A DNA stretch of 64,000 bases from Ligilactobacillus sp900765635 (GCF_949152225.1 NZ_CASCJC010000001.1:992001-1056000); one strand, 5' to 3'; positions 53,503 to 63,301 are shown, counted from the first letter of the stretch. Notes: generated from the sequence alone by a model not told the origin. Numbers and translations are program-made.

Positions 53503-54240
53503 TTACTCATGTTCTTGCATCTTAATTTCAGCTAACATTTGTTGCTCTTCTATGCTTAACGGATAGCCTTCCAATAAATCTGGGCGTCGTAGCCAAGTAC
53601 GCCGTAAAGCTTCTTTTTGGCGCCACTGAGCAATTTTTTGATGATTCCCACTTAACAAGATATCTGGAACCTTTTGACCGTTAAACTCAGCCGGACGTGT
53701 ATATTGAGGGTACTCCAATAACCCCGTTGAAAATGAATCTCCACTAGCTGATTGTTCATTTCCTAAAACATCTGGTAATAAACGAACCGTAGCATCAATC
53801 ATTACCATTGCACCTAATTCGCCACCAGTTAAAACATAATCGCCTAATGAAAGCTCATCAGTAACTAAAGCACGAATCCGTTCATCATATCCTTCATAAT
53901 GACCACAAATGAAAGTTAAGTGTTCTTCTTTAGACAACTGTTCAGCAACACTTTGATCAAATCTTTTCCCGGCTGGATCTAATAAAATCACACGCCCTTT
54001 AGTCTTAGTTTGTTGCATGATATCAGCTAATGCATCATAAATTGGTTGTACTTGCAGTAACATTCCAGCGCCGCCACCATACGGATAATCATCGACATGT
54101 CGTTGTTTATTTGTAGTATAATCTCTGAAATTTGTTACTTTAATATCTAGTTTACCTTTTTTTACCGCTTTCCCCACAATTGATTCAGTCAATGGGCCGG
54201 TAAACATCTCAGGAAATAGGCTTAAAATATCAATTCGCAT
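53503..54240 (-). CDS. trmD: tRNA (guanine37-N1)-methyltransferase
   Basis: TrmD methylates G37 next to the anticodon, preventing frameshifts. The SPOUT knot motifs are clear: DDYPYGGGAGMLLQVQP, CGHYEGYDERI and SLGDYVLTGGELG. Length 245. Its ATG overlaps the last base of the rimM stop (1 bp), so the two are coupled. Confidence 0.97.
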   Translation of the reverse strand: MRIDILSLFPEMFTGPLTESIVGKAVKKGKLDIKVTNFRDYTTNKQRHVDDYPYGGGAGMLLQVQPIYDALADIMQQTKTKGRVILLDPAGKRFDQSVAEQLSKEEHLTFICGHYEGYDERIRALVTDELSLGDYVLTGGELGAMVMIDATVRLLPDVLGNEQSASGDSFSTGLLEYPQYTRPAEFNGQKVPDILLSGNHQKIAQWRQKEALRRTWLRRPDLLEGYPLSIEEQQMLAEIKMQEHE

Positions 54241-54755
54241 TAATCATCCAGCCCTTCCAAAACTTCGACAACAACTTCGCCTTTTTCGATATCAATGCTT
54301 TTAATTACATCTTTAATTGCGGGCAATAACAAGTCTTTTTTCCCTTTACGTTTGACTACCCAAACGTCATTAGCTCCTGGGCTTAAAATTTCTTTAATTG
54401 TCCCAATTTCTTTTTGCTGTTCATCTAAAACATTAAGCCCAATAATTTCATGATAATAATATTCATCTTCAGGTAAACTTGCTTGTTGTTCTTCGCTGAT
54501 TTTCAACTCACATTGTTTAAACTTTTCAACTAAATTGATATTATCATAACCATCAAAACTTAACATCTCAAATTGTTTATGCTTACGATGACTTTTAATT
54601 ATCAACTCTAATGGTTGACTTTGTTGAGGCAAAAATAAGTACAATTTATTGCCAATAACAAAACGTTCTTCACTAAAATCAGTTGTAGCAATAACTTTTA
54701 CTTCTCCTCGAATGCCATGAGTATTAACAATCTTTCCGACAGTGTAGTAATTCAT
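54240..54755 (-). CDS. rimM: 16S rRNA processing protein RimM
   Basis: RimM binds uS19 and aids maturation of the 30S head. The N-terminal barrel (VGKIVNTHGIRGEVKVIATTD) and C-terminal PRC barrel (EIIGLNVLDEQQKEIGTIKEIL, GKKDLLLPAIKDVIKSID) are present. Length 171. It is followed without a gap by trmD. Confidence 0.96.
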   Translation of the reverse strand: MNYYTVGKIVNTHGIRGEVKVIATTDFSEERFVIGNKLYLFLPQQSQPLELIIKSHRKHKQFEMLSFDGYDNINLVEKFKQCELKISEEQQASLPEDEYYYHEIIGLNVLDEQQKEIGTIKEILSPGANDVWVVKRKGKKDLLLPAIKDVIKSIDIEKGEVVVEVLEGLDD

Positions 54756-54779
54756 GCATTAACTCCTTTCTTAAAAAGA

Positions 54780-54826
54780 AAAACCCCTAAACAAAACATC
54801 ACTGCTTCATCAAGGGGCTTTTTTTA
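54780..54826 (-). terminator. Terminator-like hairpin between khpA and rimM
   Basis: AAAAAGCCCCT and AGGGGTTTTT arms on the minus strand with a long loop; starts at the khpA stop. Probably a partial terminator that lets some transcription reach rimM-trmD. Confidence 0.75.
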
Positions 54827-55072
54827 GTCGTCCACGATATTTAAACGAATTCGCACATCTTCATCCAAACGGATACTATAAACAATCGTCCGAATCGCTT
54901 GTGCTACTCGACCACGCTTCCCGATGACACGACCAATGTCTTCAGGAGCAACAGACAAATTAAAATTCAAAAAGTGGTTATCTTTTTGTGTAATAATACT
55001 TACTGCACTTTGATCAGCCACTAAAGGTTCAACAATCGTTAAAATTAATTGTTTAACATCTGCTTCTGTCAT
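54824..55072 (-). CDS. khpA: KH-domain RNA-binding protein KhpA (YlqC)
   Basis: KhpA is a small single-KH protein; in related bacteria it pairs with KhpB/Jag and affects cell division and small-RNA biology. The 82-residue protein has the KH signature VIGKRGRVAQAIR with the GxxG loop (GKRG). It lies 10 bp after rpsP, the standard order. Confidence 0.93.
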   Translation of the reverse strand: MTEADVKQLILTIVEPLVADQSAVSIITQKDNHFLNFNLSVAPEDIGRVIGKRGRVAQAIRTIVYSIRLDEDVRIRLNIVDD

Positions 55073-55082
55073 TTAGTCTACC

Positions 55083-55358
55083 TTATTTCTTGGAAAACTT
55101 AGCTTCATGGAATTTCTTCATAACACCTTGTTTGGAAAGAATGTTACGAACTGTGTCTGAAGGTTGTGCACCGTTGTTTAACCAGTTCATGATTTCTTCT
55201 TCTTTAAGTGTTACTGTTTCAGGTTCTGTTAATGGATTGTATGTCCCGACTGTTTCGATGAAACGACCATCACGTGGTGAACGTGAATCAGCTACAACGA
55301 TACGGTAGAAAGGACGCTTCTTAGAACCCATACGTTTTAAACGAATCTTTACTGACAT
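55083..55358 (-). CDS. rpsP: Ribosomal protein bS16
   Basis: bS16 is a primary binder of 16S rRNA. The start MSVKIRLKRMGSKKRPFYRIVVAD is diagnostic; ATG 55358 follows AGGAGGTG, and the 4-codon extension upstream is not needed. The product is 91 residues. It leads the rpsP-khpA-rimM-trmD operon. Confidence 0.97.
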   Translation of the reverse strand: MSVKIRLKRMGSKKRPFYRIVVADSRSPRDGRFIETVGTYNPLTEPETVTLKEEEIMNWLNNGAQPSDTVRNILSKQGVMKKFHEAKFSKK

Positions 55359-55396
55359 CTTGAAATACACCTCCTAATATCTTCTCAACGATTAAT

Positions 55397-55425
55397 AATA
55401 TACCAGTATTTTGCTCTGGTGTAAA
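55397..55425 (-). promoter_or_regulatory. Predicted promoter of rpsP-khpA-rimM-trmD
   Basis: Minus-strand TTTACA (55420-55425), 17-bp spacer, TATATT (55397-55402). The rest of the 55426-55600 gap shows only the ffh terminator. Confidence 0.75.
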
Positions 55426-55570
55426 GGAAAATTTCTTGACAGTTTATTATTTTTTTCGAAGCAGCGCAATTTTTAGTATTAAAAACCTTATTATACCAGG
55501 CTTTTTTAGCTTCAAATTAATTATATATTTAATTAATTTATTTAGGATTGCTATTGTATTCTTAGTCTAA

Positions 55571-55597
55571 AAAAGCAAGACTTTTCAGCCTTGCTCT
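55571..55597 (-). terminator. Terminator after ffh
   Basis: AGCAAGGCT and AGTCTTGCT arms (one mismatch) with a 4-nt loop, followed by six T on the minus strand. Confidence 0.85.
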
Positions 55598-55600
55598 TTA

Positions 55601-57034
55601 TCATTTGCGTTTACGCGCCTTTTTAAGACGTTTTAACTTGCGTTTCTTATTATCACGCATCATTTTGTTCATTGACATCTTAGCTAACTTTCCTTGAAGC
55701 CCATTACCAAACAAGCCTTCCATCCCTGCAAAATTACCGTTAGACATTTTTTGCATCATTTCACGCATTTGTTTGAATTGTTTAATCATGCGGTTAACTT
55801 CTTGGATTGGTCGCCCTGAACCTGCAGCAATCCGCCGACGTCGACTTGGATTTAACAAATCTGGATCTTCTCGTTCTTGTGGTGTCATAGAATAAACAAT
55901 TGCCTTAGTTCTTTCAATATCTTTAGGATCTACTTGAAAATTCTTTAAAGCTGGGTTATTCGCCATTCCTGGAATCATCTTAATTACATCTTCAAGTGGC
56001 CCCATATTTTGAACTTGTTGCATTTGATCCAAAAAGTCATTGAAATCAAATGAATTTTCACGCATTTTTTCTTGCAATTCAAGAGCTTTTTGTTCATCGT
56101 AATCACGTTGTGCCTTTTCAATTAAGGTCAACATGTCACCCATACCTAAAATACGCGAAGCCATTCGTTCTGGATAAAAAATATCTAAATCTGTGAGCTT
56201 TTCACCTTGTCCGATGAATTTAATTGGCTTACCTGTTACTGCACGAATCGATAGAGCAGCCCCACCACGGGTATCGCCATCCAATTTGGTTAATACGATC
56301 CCAGTCACATCTAATTGGTCATTAAAACCTTTAGCTACTTCAACTGCATTTTGACCAGTCATAGCATCGACTGTTAAAAGAATTTCATCTGGTTGAACCA
56401 ACTGTTTAATATTAACGAGTTCGTCCATCAATGCTTCATCAATTTGCAATCGCCCGGCTGTATCGATTAAAACATAATCGTTTTTTTGCTCTTTAGCCAA
56501 AGCCATCCCTTGACGCACAATCTCAATCGGATCAACATCTGTTCCTAATTCAAACACAGGCACATCAATATCTTGTCCCAAGATTTTCAACTGATCAACA
56601 GCAGCCGGACGATAAACGTCAGCTGCAATCATCAACGGACGCGCATTTTGTTCATTTTTTAATTTCAAGGCGAGTTTACCTGCAGTTGTAGTCTTACCTG
56701 CCCCTTGCAAACCAACCATCATAATAACAGTTGGTATCTTAGGTGATTTATTTAATAAGACTTCATCTTCTCCCATCACCTTGATTAATTCTTCATTAAC
56801 AATTTTGACAATTTGTTGCGCAGGCGTCAAACTTTCTAAAACTTCTGCACCCACAGCTCTTGTCCGAACATTTTTAACAAAATCCTTAACTACGCCAAAA
56901 TTAACATCGGCTTCAAGCAAAGCCAAGCGAATTTCACGCATGACCTCTTTGACATCATTTTCACTAATTTTGCCTTTGCGGCGTAACTTACCTATCGCAT
57001 TTTGTAAGCGTTCAGTTAATCCTTCAAATGCCAT
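55601..57034 (-). CDS. ffh: Signal recognition particle protein Ffh
   Basis: Ffh binds signal sequences as they leave the ribosome and docks with FtsY. The NG domain has MVGLQGAGKTTTAGKLA, DTAGRLQID and TKLDGDTRGG; the C-terminal M domain (about 330-450) is methionine-rich and ends in a strongly basic tail (KKRKLKRLKKARKRK). Length 477. It follows ylxM by 11 bp. Confidence 0.97.
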   Translation of the reverse strand: MAFEGLTERLQNAIGKLRRKGKISENDVKEVMREIRLALLEADVNFGVVKDFVKNVRTRAVGAEVLESLTPAQQIVKIVNEELIKVMGEDEVLLNKSPKIPTVIMMVGLQGAGKTTTAGKLALKLKNEQNARPLMIAADVYRPAAVDQLKILGQDIDVPVFELGTDVDPIEIVRQGMALAKEQKNDYVLIDTAGRLQIDEALMDELVNIKQLVQPDEILLTVDAMTGQNAVEVAKGFNDQLDVTGIVLTKLDGDTRGGAALSIRAVTGKPIKFIGQGEKLTDLDIFYPERMASRILGMGDMLTLIEKAQRDYDEQKALELQEKMRENSFDFNDFLDQMQQVQNMGPLEDVIKMIPGMANNPALKNFQVDPKDIERTKAIVYSMTPQEREDPDLLNPSRRRRIAAGSGRPIQEVNRMIKQFKQMREMMQKMSNGNFAGMEGLFGNGLQGKLAKMSMNKMMRDNKKRKLKRLKKARKRK

Positions 57035-57045
57035 TATAACTGCAC

Positions 57046-57390
57046 CTAACTTTCATCTTCTAGATTTTCAAGCTCCTCTATCAAATCAAGTAAATCTTGA
57101 TCTTTAGGATATTTAGCCTGTACATATTCATAGATCTTATCAATTTTTTCAGATTGTTTAGCAAACGTTGCATATAAATGGAGTTTTTGTTCATACTCTT
57201 CTAAAATTTTTTCCGTTCGCCGAATATTATCATAAACTGCTTGACGTGATACATCGTAATTTTCTGCAATTTCTCCTAAAGAGTAATCATCGCGATAATA
57301 CAATGCGATATATGTCATTTGTTTTTCAGTCAACAAAGGTTCATAAAATTCAAATAACGCATTGATTCGATTCGTCTTTTCGATTGCCAT
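57046..57390 (-). CDS. YlxM, helix-turn-helix SRP-associated protein
   Basis: The 114-residue protein belongs to the UPF0122/YlxM family, with a sigma-4-like helix-turn-helix (ALYYRDDYSLGEIAENYDVSRQAVYDNIRR). It is always next to ffh and in streptococci has been linked to SRP function. ATG 57390 is chosen over a TTG one codon upstream. It follows ftsY by 11 bp. Confidence 0.93.
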   Translation of the reverse strand: MAIEKTNRINALFEFYEPLLTEKQMTYIALYYRDDYSLGEIAENYDVSRQAVYDNIRRTEKILEEYEQKLHLYATFAKQSEKIDKIYEYVQAKYPKDQDLLDLIEELENLEDES

Positions 57391-57401
57391 CAACTCACGT
57401 C

Positions 57402-58652
57402 CTAATCTTTTTTAGGGGTAACTAACCCCTTAAACAAGCCATAAACAAAGTCTTCAGCATTAAAGTCACGTAAATCATCCATTCCTTCACCTAACCCGAC
57501 TAATTTAACCGGCAAGTGTAATTCATTACGAATAGCCAAGACAATTCCCCCACGTGCAGTACCATCAAGTTTGGTCAACACGATTCCCGTTACATCGGTA
57601 ACTTCTTTAAATTGTTTAGCTTGTGTCAATGCATTTTGACCAGTTGTTGCATCAAGCGCCAATAAAACTTCATGTGGCGCATCTGGAATTTCTTTTTGCA
57701 AAATCCGTTTAATCTTAGCTAACTCATTCATTAAATTAACTTTATTTTGTAAACGTCCAGCAGTATCAACTAATAAGATATCGTAATTTTCCGCTTTAGC
57801 CTTCTTGATAGCGTCAAAGGCAACAGCAGCTGGATCGCTTTTTTCTGGCTTTTGAACAACTTCTACTGAGACTCTTTCGCCCCATTTAGCCAACTGTTGA
57901 ATAGCCCCTGCTCTAAAAGTATCACATGCTGCTAATAAAACTTTTTTGCCTTGCATATTATAACGATGAGCTAGTTTACCAATTGTAGTCGTCTTGCCGA
58001 CACCATTAACACCAACAAATAAAATAACTGTTGGCCCTTGTTTGGCAAAATGCAGACTGTTATCTTCATTTTGTCCTTCTTCTTCATACATATCAACTAA
58101 CTTTTCGATAATTGCATCAGAAACATCGGCCTTGGACTTAGCATTTCTTAACTTAACTTCTGCACGTAATTGTTCACTAATATTCATTGCAGTTTCAAAG
58201 CCCACATCAGCTTCAATCAAAGTTTCTTCTAACTCTTCGAAAAAGTCTTCATCAACGGATCTGAAATTGGCCAATAAAGCATTAATCTTAGCTCCAAAGC
58301 CTTGGCGTGACTTTTCTAAACCTTTATCATAGCGTTTAGCTTCGTCAACATTTGCTTGGCTATTTAATTCATTTACATTTTGAATTTCAATTTCTTGGTT
58401 ATCTGCTTGTAAATTATTTTCAGCATCTGCTATTTCATTTACTGATTGATCAATCGTTTCATCTTCAACTACTTGACTTGGTTCAGTTGAGTCAAGTTCT
58501 ACTTTTTCACTAGCTTCATCAACTACAGGCGTTTCGTTTTCTTCAACCTCTTTTTCTTGTAGCTCAGCTTGTTTTTCGTCTTCTTGTTTGACTTTTAGTT
58601 CTTCTTCTGGTTGAGCGCTAAATGCACGCCGCAACTTATCAAAAAGTCCCAT
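57402..58652 (-). CDS. ftsY: Signal recognition particle receptor FtsY
   Basis: FtsY is the membrane-bound SRP receptor GTPase. The first 110 residues are highly acidic and low in complexity (many Glu, Asp, Gln), as in many Firmicutes. The NG domain follows with VGVNGVGKTTTIGKLA, DTAGRLQNK and TKLDGTARGG. Length 416. It lies 54 bp after smc in rnc-smc-ftsY-ylxM-ffh. Confidence 0.96.
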   Translation of the reverse strand: MGLFDKLRRAFSAQPEEELKVKQEDEKQAELQEKEVEENETPVVDEASEKVELDSTEPSQVVEDETIDQSVNEIADAENNLQADNQEIEIQNVNELNSQANVDEAKRYDKGLEKSRQGFGAKINALLANFRSVDEDFFEELEETLIEADVGFETAMNISEQLRAEVKLRNAKSKADVSDAIIEKLVDMYEEEGQNEDNSLHFAKQGPTVILFVGVNGVGKTTTIGKLAHRYNMQGKKVLLAACDTFRAGAIQQLAKWGERVSVEVVQKPEKSDPAAVAFDAIKKAKAENYDILLVDTAGRLQNKVNLMNELAKIKRILQKEIPDAPHEVLLALDATTGQNALTQAKQFKEVTDVTGIVLTKLDGTARGGIVLAIRNELHLPVKLVGLGEGMDDLRDFNAEDFVYGLFKGLVTPKKD

Positions 58653-58706
58653 TAATATCTTCCCTTCATCTGATTAAACTATATGCTTATTTTACCAAAT
58701 CATCAT

Positions 58707-61700
58707 CTAAATTACATCATCCAATGCAACAGAAACCATTTGTGAGACGCCTGATTCTTGCATCGTTACGCCATATAAAACATCTGCATTCATCATCGTT
58801 CCTTTACGATGGGTAATCACAATGAATTGTGTTTGATCATCAAAATGACGCAAATACCGTGCATAGCGAGCTACATTAGCATCATCTAATGCTGCTTCAG
58901 CTTCATCCAAAACTACAAACGGAACAGGTCGCACCTTTAAAATAGCAAATAATAAGGTAATAGCTGTTAGCGAGCGTTCTCCTCCCGATAGCAAACTAAG
59001 CTGTTGGGCTTTTTTACCCGGTGGTTGTGCCGTTATTTCAATTCCCGTATTCAATAAATCATTAGGCTCAGTCAAACTCAAATACGCTTGACCTCCACCA
59101 AACATTTTAGGAAAGATCTGAGCAAAAGCAGCCGCAACTTGAGCAAAGGTTTGTTTAAATCTTAGTTTAACTTCTTCATCCATTTCATTCATGCTTTGTA
59201 AAAGTTGTTCCTTAGCAGCCAACAAATCTGCTTGTTGTTGACTTAAAAAGTCATAGCGTTGACTTATACGCTCATATTCACTAATCGCTCCTAAGTTAAC
59301 TTCGCCCAACTCTTCGATTCCTAACTTGAGCAACTTCAACTTTCTTTCAATTATTTGACGATTCGTTTCACGTTCTTGTTGCTTTGCTGCTTCAAATGTT
59401 AAACCATACTTTTGAGCTAAATCGTTTAAATATCCATCTAATAAAGTCGTTTGTTTAGCCTCTTTGACACTTAAACTCCTTTGTTGATCATAAGTTGTGT
59501 GTTGCAGCTGTGTTACTCTATCCAATTGTTCTTTAGCTTCTTTAGCTGCCTGACTCAATTGAAGTCTTTGTTCTTGAAGCTTAGTAATTTTCACAGTTAG
59601 CTCTTGGGCTTGTTTTACCATTAAAGCTTGTTTGCGTTGTAAATCTTCAACAGTTTGTTCATCTTGCTTTGTGTTATTTTGTAATTGACGCAAATTAACC
59701 TGAGCTTTTTGAATAACTTCTAATACACGTAAACTTTGATTTTTTACCTCATTTAACTGTAATTGTTTGGCTTGCAAACGTTCAGCTACTACTGCTTGTT
59801 GTTGTTTTGTTTGTGAAACAACATCCAGATAATCTTGCTTTAGTGCTTGCACATTTTTTAGATAATCTTGCTTGGTTGCTTGCTTAACTTGTAATTTCTG
59901 TAATTTATGTGAAAGTTTGGCTTTTTGACTAATTAGATCATTTTCTTGTGTTACAAAATTTTTTGTCGCCTGTTTTGCAGTTTGAATAGTTTCTTGTAAC
60001 TCATTAAATCTTTCTTGTTGATGTTTTACTTGTAAATGATAAACATCAACTTGCTTTTGGATTTGATTACGAGTATGCATTAATTCAGCCAAAGTTTTTT
60101 CAACTTCTTTTAGCTGTTGTTCAATTTGTTGTAAACGAGTATTAGTTTTTGTTCCCATCTGTTCAAGTGTAGTTAGTTTTTGTTGCATCACTTCAATATC
60201 TTGAGCCAATTTAGTAACTTGTTGCTTTTGCTCTAACAACCCTAATTTTTGTTGCTTATTAGCACCACCGCTTAAAGCACCACCTGCATTTACTACATCT
60301 CCATCTAACGTTACTATCTTAACACTATAATTAAGTTGGCGTGCAATTTGCACAGCAGCATCTAAATCCTTAGCTAAGACGGTCGCTCCTAACAAATACT
60401 CAAGGACTCTTTGATTTTCTTTAGAAACTTTCACTAACTGAGCACCAACACCTAATCCGCCTGGATGTTTAGCAACTATTTCTTGCTGTTGAGCACTTAA
60501 AAAACGCGGTTTAACCGTATTTTGTGGTAAAAATGTCGCACGCCCTAAACGTTGTTTGTTTAAGTAAGCAATCGCTTGTTTTGCCGCATTTTCATCTTTT
60601 GTAACAATATTTTGTAACTGTGTTCCTAAAGCTGTTTCGATAGCTTTAGCATAGTCTCCAGGTACATCTAACAATTTCACAACTGCATCTACAATTCCAG
60701 GAAGCTGTTGTTTAGCCTGCAATACCCCTTTAACGCCTTGATAATAGCCATCATAGCTTTCTGCAATATTTTCAAGTGTCTCATGTTTAGTCCGAGCTCG
60801 CTGTAAAATTTCACTTGCTTGATACCAACTTTTGGTTTGTTGTGCCTTTAATCTTTTTAATTCGTCTTGTTTAGTTTTTAACTCATCTTGTTGCAATGTT
60901 TTCGTTGCTATTTTTTCATCGATTAACGCCAACTCTTCATTTTGCTTAGCTAATAAATTTTCGCTTTGCAAAAGCTCTTGCTGTAAACTTGCCGTTTGTT
61001 GAGCCGTTTGATCTTGTTGTTGACTTGCTCGCTGTTGTTCTTGTTGCAAATATTGCGTTTGACTTTGTAACTTAGCTTGTTGTTGTAAAATTTCTACAAT
61101 TTCTTGATTTATTTGTGCAATTTGTTGCTCTAATTCTTCTGGTTGTACCTGCTTAGTTTGCTTAATTTCTTCGATTTTAACAGCTAAATCATCTTGGGTT
61201 TGCTTAGCTGTTAAAACTTCTGCTTGTAAACTAGCTTCTTGTTGTCTTAAATCGGCTAACAATTCCTCGTTAGTTGTGATTTGGTTTGTTAGCTCTTTTG
61301 TTCTAGTTGCTTGAAACTCTTGTTCTTGCAAGCTCATATCATGCTGACCTGCTAAACGTTCTTGTTGTTTAGTTGTTTCAATTAATTTAGCCTGCAAATC
61401 ATCTAATTTTTGCTGATTATCTTGTTGCTGTTGCTCGATTTCTTGACTTTGCTTAGCTTGTTTTTTAGCTTGACTAGCTTGCCTTTGCAAAATAGCTGCT
61501 AATTGCTTAAGCTGAACTTGTAGTTGTTCTTTTTGTTGATTTTTTTCTTCTATTTCTAAAACTAAATAGCTTAAATCATAATAATCTAGTTGCTTTTTTT
61601 GCTCTAAGTAATCACGCGCAATACTTGCTTGTTGTTCTAAAGGTTCTTTTTGTTGATATAATTCAGTAATAATATCAGAAACTCGATCCAAGTGATCGCT

Positions 61701-62252
61701 TGTCTCAGCTAATTCTTGTGTTGCCTTTTGTTTTTCATTTTTATATTTCAAAACCCCTGCAGTTTCTTCAATCAGCGCACGTCTTTCTTGAGGCTTACTA
61801 TTAAAAATAGCTTCAACCCTACCTTGAGAGATAATAGAAAAAGATTCTTTTCCTAAGCCAGTATCCATAAACATCTCTAAAATATCCCGTAAGCGAACAT
61901 TTTTTTGATTCAACAAAAATTCACTTTCACCATCACGATAGATTCTACGTGTAATCATCAAATCTGCTGGTTGGTTTTTTAAAAAACCATCACTGTTATC
62001 CAACTCTAAGACAACTTCTGCTCGATTAAGAGGTGATCGATTTTGTGCTCCAACAAAAATTACATCAGACATCTTTCCACCACGCAATCCTTTAGCTGAT
62101 TGCTCACCTAAAACCCAACGCAACGCTTCAATAATGTTACTTTTACCACTACCGTTTGGTCCTACAACACCTGTTATCCCAGGGCGAAACTCAATTTTGG
62201 TCTTATCTGCAAATGATTTAAAGCCATATAACGTTAATGATTTTAATTGCAC
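58707..62252 (-). CDS. smc: Chromosome segregation protein SMC
   Basis: SMC is the ATPase arm of condensin that organises the chromosome. The N-terminal head has VGPNGSGKSNIIEALRWVLGEQ; two long Gln-rich coiled coils (about 165-490 and 670-1000) flank the hinge (about 510-660, GIVDAVVKLLDVPGDY, GGALSGGANKQ); the C-terminal head has LSLLSGGERSLTAI and FVVLDEAEAALDD. Length 1181. The GTG start at 62252 has only a weak site next to it; an AGGAGG lies about 30 nt upstream with a hairpin in between. Confidence 0.96.
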   Translation of the reverse strand: MQLKSLTLYGFKSFADKTKIEFRPGITGVVGPNGSGKSNIIEALRWVLGEQSAKGLRGGKMSDVIFVGAQNRSPLNRAEVVLELDNSDGFLKNQPADLMITRRIYRDGESEFLLNQKNVRLRDILEMFMDTGLGKESFSIISQGRVEAIFNSKPQERRALIEETAGVLKYKNEKQKATQELAETSDHLDRVSDIITELYQQKEPLEQQASIARDYLEQKKQLDYYDLSYLVLEIEEKNQQKEQLQVQLKQLAAILQRQASQAKKQAKQSQEIEQQQQDNQQKLDDLQAKLIETTKQQERLAGQHDMSLQEQEFQATRTKELTNQITTNEELLADLRQQEASLQAEVLTAKQTQDDLAVKIEEIKQTKQVQPEELEQQIAQINQEIVEILQQQAKLQSQTQYLQQEQQRASQQQDQTAQQTASLQQELLQSENLLAKQNEELALIDEKIATKTLQQDELKTKQDELKRLKAQQTKSWYQASEILQRARTKHETLENIAESYDGYYQGVKGVLQAKQQLPGIVDAVVKLLDVPGDYAKAIETALGTQLQNIVTKDENAAKQAIAYLNKQRLGRATFLPQNTVKPRFLSAQQQEIVAKHPGGLGVGAQLVKVSKENQRVLEYLLGATVLAKDLDAAVQIARQLNYSVKIVTLDGDVVNAGGALSGGANKQQKLGLLEQKQQVTKLAQDIEVMQQKLTTLEQMGTKTNTRLQQIEQQLKEVEKTLAELMHTRNQIQKQVDVYHLQVKHQQERFNELQETIQTAKQATKNFVTQENDLISQKAKLSHKLQKLQVKQATKQDYLKNVQALKQDYLDVVSQTKQQQAVVAERLQAKQLQLNEVKNQSLRVLEVIQKAQVNLRQLQNNTKQDEQTVEDLQRKQALMVKQAQELTVKITKLQEQRLQLSQAAKEAKEQLDRVTQLQHTTYDQQRSLSVKEAKQTTLLDGYLNDLAQKYGLTFEAAKQQERETNRQIIERKLKLLKLGIEELGEVNLGAISEYERISQRYDFLSQQQADLLAAKEQLLQSMNEMDEEVKLRFKQTFAQVAAAFAQIFPKMFGGGQAYLSLTEPNDLLNTGIEITAQPPGKKAQQLSLLSGGERSLTAITLLFAILKVRPVPFVVLDEAEAALDDANVARYARYLRHFDDQTQFIVITHRKGTMMNADVLYGVTMQESGVSQMVSVALDDVI

Positions 62253-62261
62253 CTTTGTTTA

Positions 62262-62288
62262 CCGTTATCGATTAAACGGCTACCTCCT
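62262..62288 (-). promoter_or_regulatory. Distant ribosome site and bridging hairpin before smc
   Basis: On the minus strand AGGAGG (62283-62288) is followed by CCGTT-TAATCGAT-AACGG (62262-62279), then nine bases and the GTG start. Folding the hairpin would bring the site to within about 12 nt of the start codon. Confidence 0.45.
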
Positions 62289-62290
62289 TT

Positions 62291-62983
62291 CTATCCACGT
62301 AATTTTTTTAAAGCAGCCAAAGCAGCCATTTGTTCAGCGGCTTTTTTAGCTGAACCAGTTCCTTGACCTAGTTCTTGTCCATTAGCAAAAACGGCCATTC
62401 GGTATAATTTAGCATTATCAGGCCCTTCTTGTGAAAGCATTTGATATTGAATCTTACAATCTCCATTTTGTTGTAAGTATTCTTGTAGTTCAGTCTTGTG
62501 ATCAAACAAATGATCAAACCATCCCATATCTAATTTAGGAAAAATAACTTTTGAGATAAATTTAACTACACAATCCTTACCTTGATCTAAGTATAACGCT
62601 CCAATAAATGCTTCGAAAATATCACACAATAAAGAAGCACGTTGGCGCGCATTAGCCTTTTCTTCGCCTTTACCTAAAAGAATATATTCATCAAAATGAC
62701 ATTCCTTTGCAAAACGACTAAAACTATCTTCACATACCATCGCAGCACGTAAACGCGATAGTTTCCCTTCAGGCAAGGTTGGATAACGTGCAAATAAGTA
62801 TTCTGAAACGCATAATTGCATAACAGCATCGCCTAAAAACTCAATTCGCTCATAATATTTAAGGCCATCTTTAGGATGTTCGTTAACATATGAAGCATGC
62901 GTAAATGCTTCAGCTAGTAAGTCTTCACGTTTAAAATCTATTTCAAATTCAGTAAGTAAGTAATTTTTTAATCCGGTTAACAC
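62291..62983 (-). CDS. rnc: Ribonuclease III
   Basis: RNase III cuts double-stranded RNA in rRNA and mRNA processing. The signature YERIEFLGDAVMQLCVSEYLF (about residues 44-64) with catalytic Glu and Asp, a second acidic motif (CDIFEAFIGALYLDQG) and a C-terminal double-strand RNA-binding domain (ELQEYLQQNGDCKIQYQM ... GSAKKAAEQMAALAAL) are all present. Length 230. It is the first gene of the smc-ftsY-ylxM-ffh cluster. Confidence 0.97.
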   Translation of the reverse strand: MLTGLKNYLLTEFEIDFKREDLLAEAFTHASYVNEHPKDGLKYYERIEFLGDAVMQLCVSEYLFARYPTLPEGKLSRLRAAMVCEDSFSRFAKECHFDEYILLGKGEEKANARQRASLLCDIFEAFIGALYLDQGKDCVVKFISKVIFPKLDMGWFDHLFDHKTELQEYLQQNGDCKIQYQMLSQEGPDNAKLYRMAVFANGQELGQGTGSAKKAAEQMAALAALKKLRG

Positions 62984-63026
62984 AGTTTTTTCTCCTTAAA
63001 TTTGTATGCATTCTCTTAATTATAAC

Positions 63027-63054
63027 AAAAAAGCCGGCCTTTAACATGCCAGCT
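63027..63054 (-). terminator. Terminator after acpP
   Basis: AGCTGGC pairs with GCCGGCT (one G-U pair) and is followed by six T on the minus strand. Confidence 0.8.
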
Positions 63055-63061
63055 ACAAATT

Positions 63062-63301
63062 TTATTGATGATTTGCAATATATTCAACTGCTTGTCCGAC
63101 AGTTGTTAACTTTTCTGCATCTTCATCAGAAATTTCTGAACCAAAGATATCTTCCAATTCAAGTACAAATTCAACAATATCAATCGAATCTGCTTTTAAA
63201 TCTTCTTGGAAGTTTGTTTCGTTGGTAACACTGTCTGCTGCAACATTGAACTTTTCTTCAATTAAATTGGCAATTTTTGCAAAAATCTCATTTTCTGTCA
63301 T
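63062..63301 (-). CDS. acpP: Acyl carrier protein
   Basis: ACP carries growing acyl chains on a phosphopantetheine arm. The 79-residue acidic protein has the attachment motif KADSIDIVEFVLELE with the modified serine S39. It follows plsX, which makes acyl-phosphate from acyl-ACP, by about 65 bp. Confidence 0.95.
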   Translation of the reverse strand: MTENEIFAKIANLIEEKFNVAADSVTNETNFQEDLKADSIDIVEFVLELEDIFGSEISDEDAEKLTTVGQAVEYIANHQ

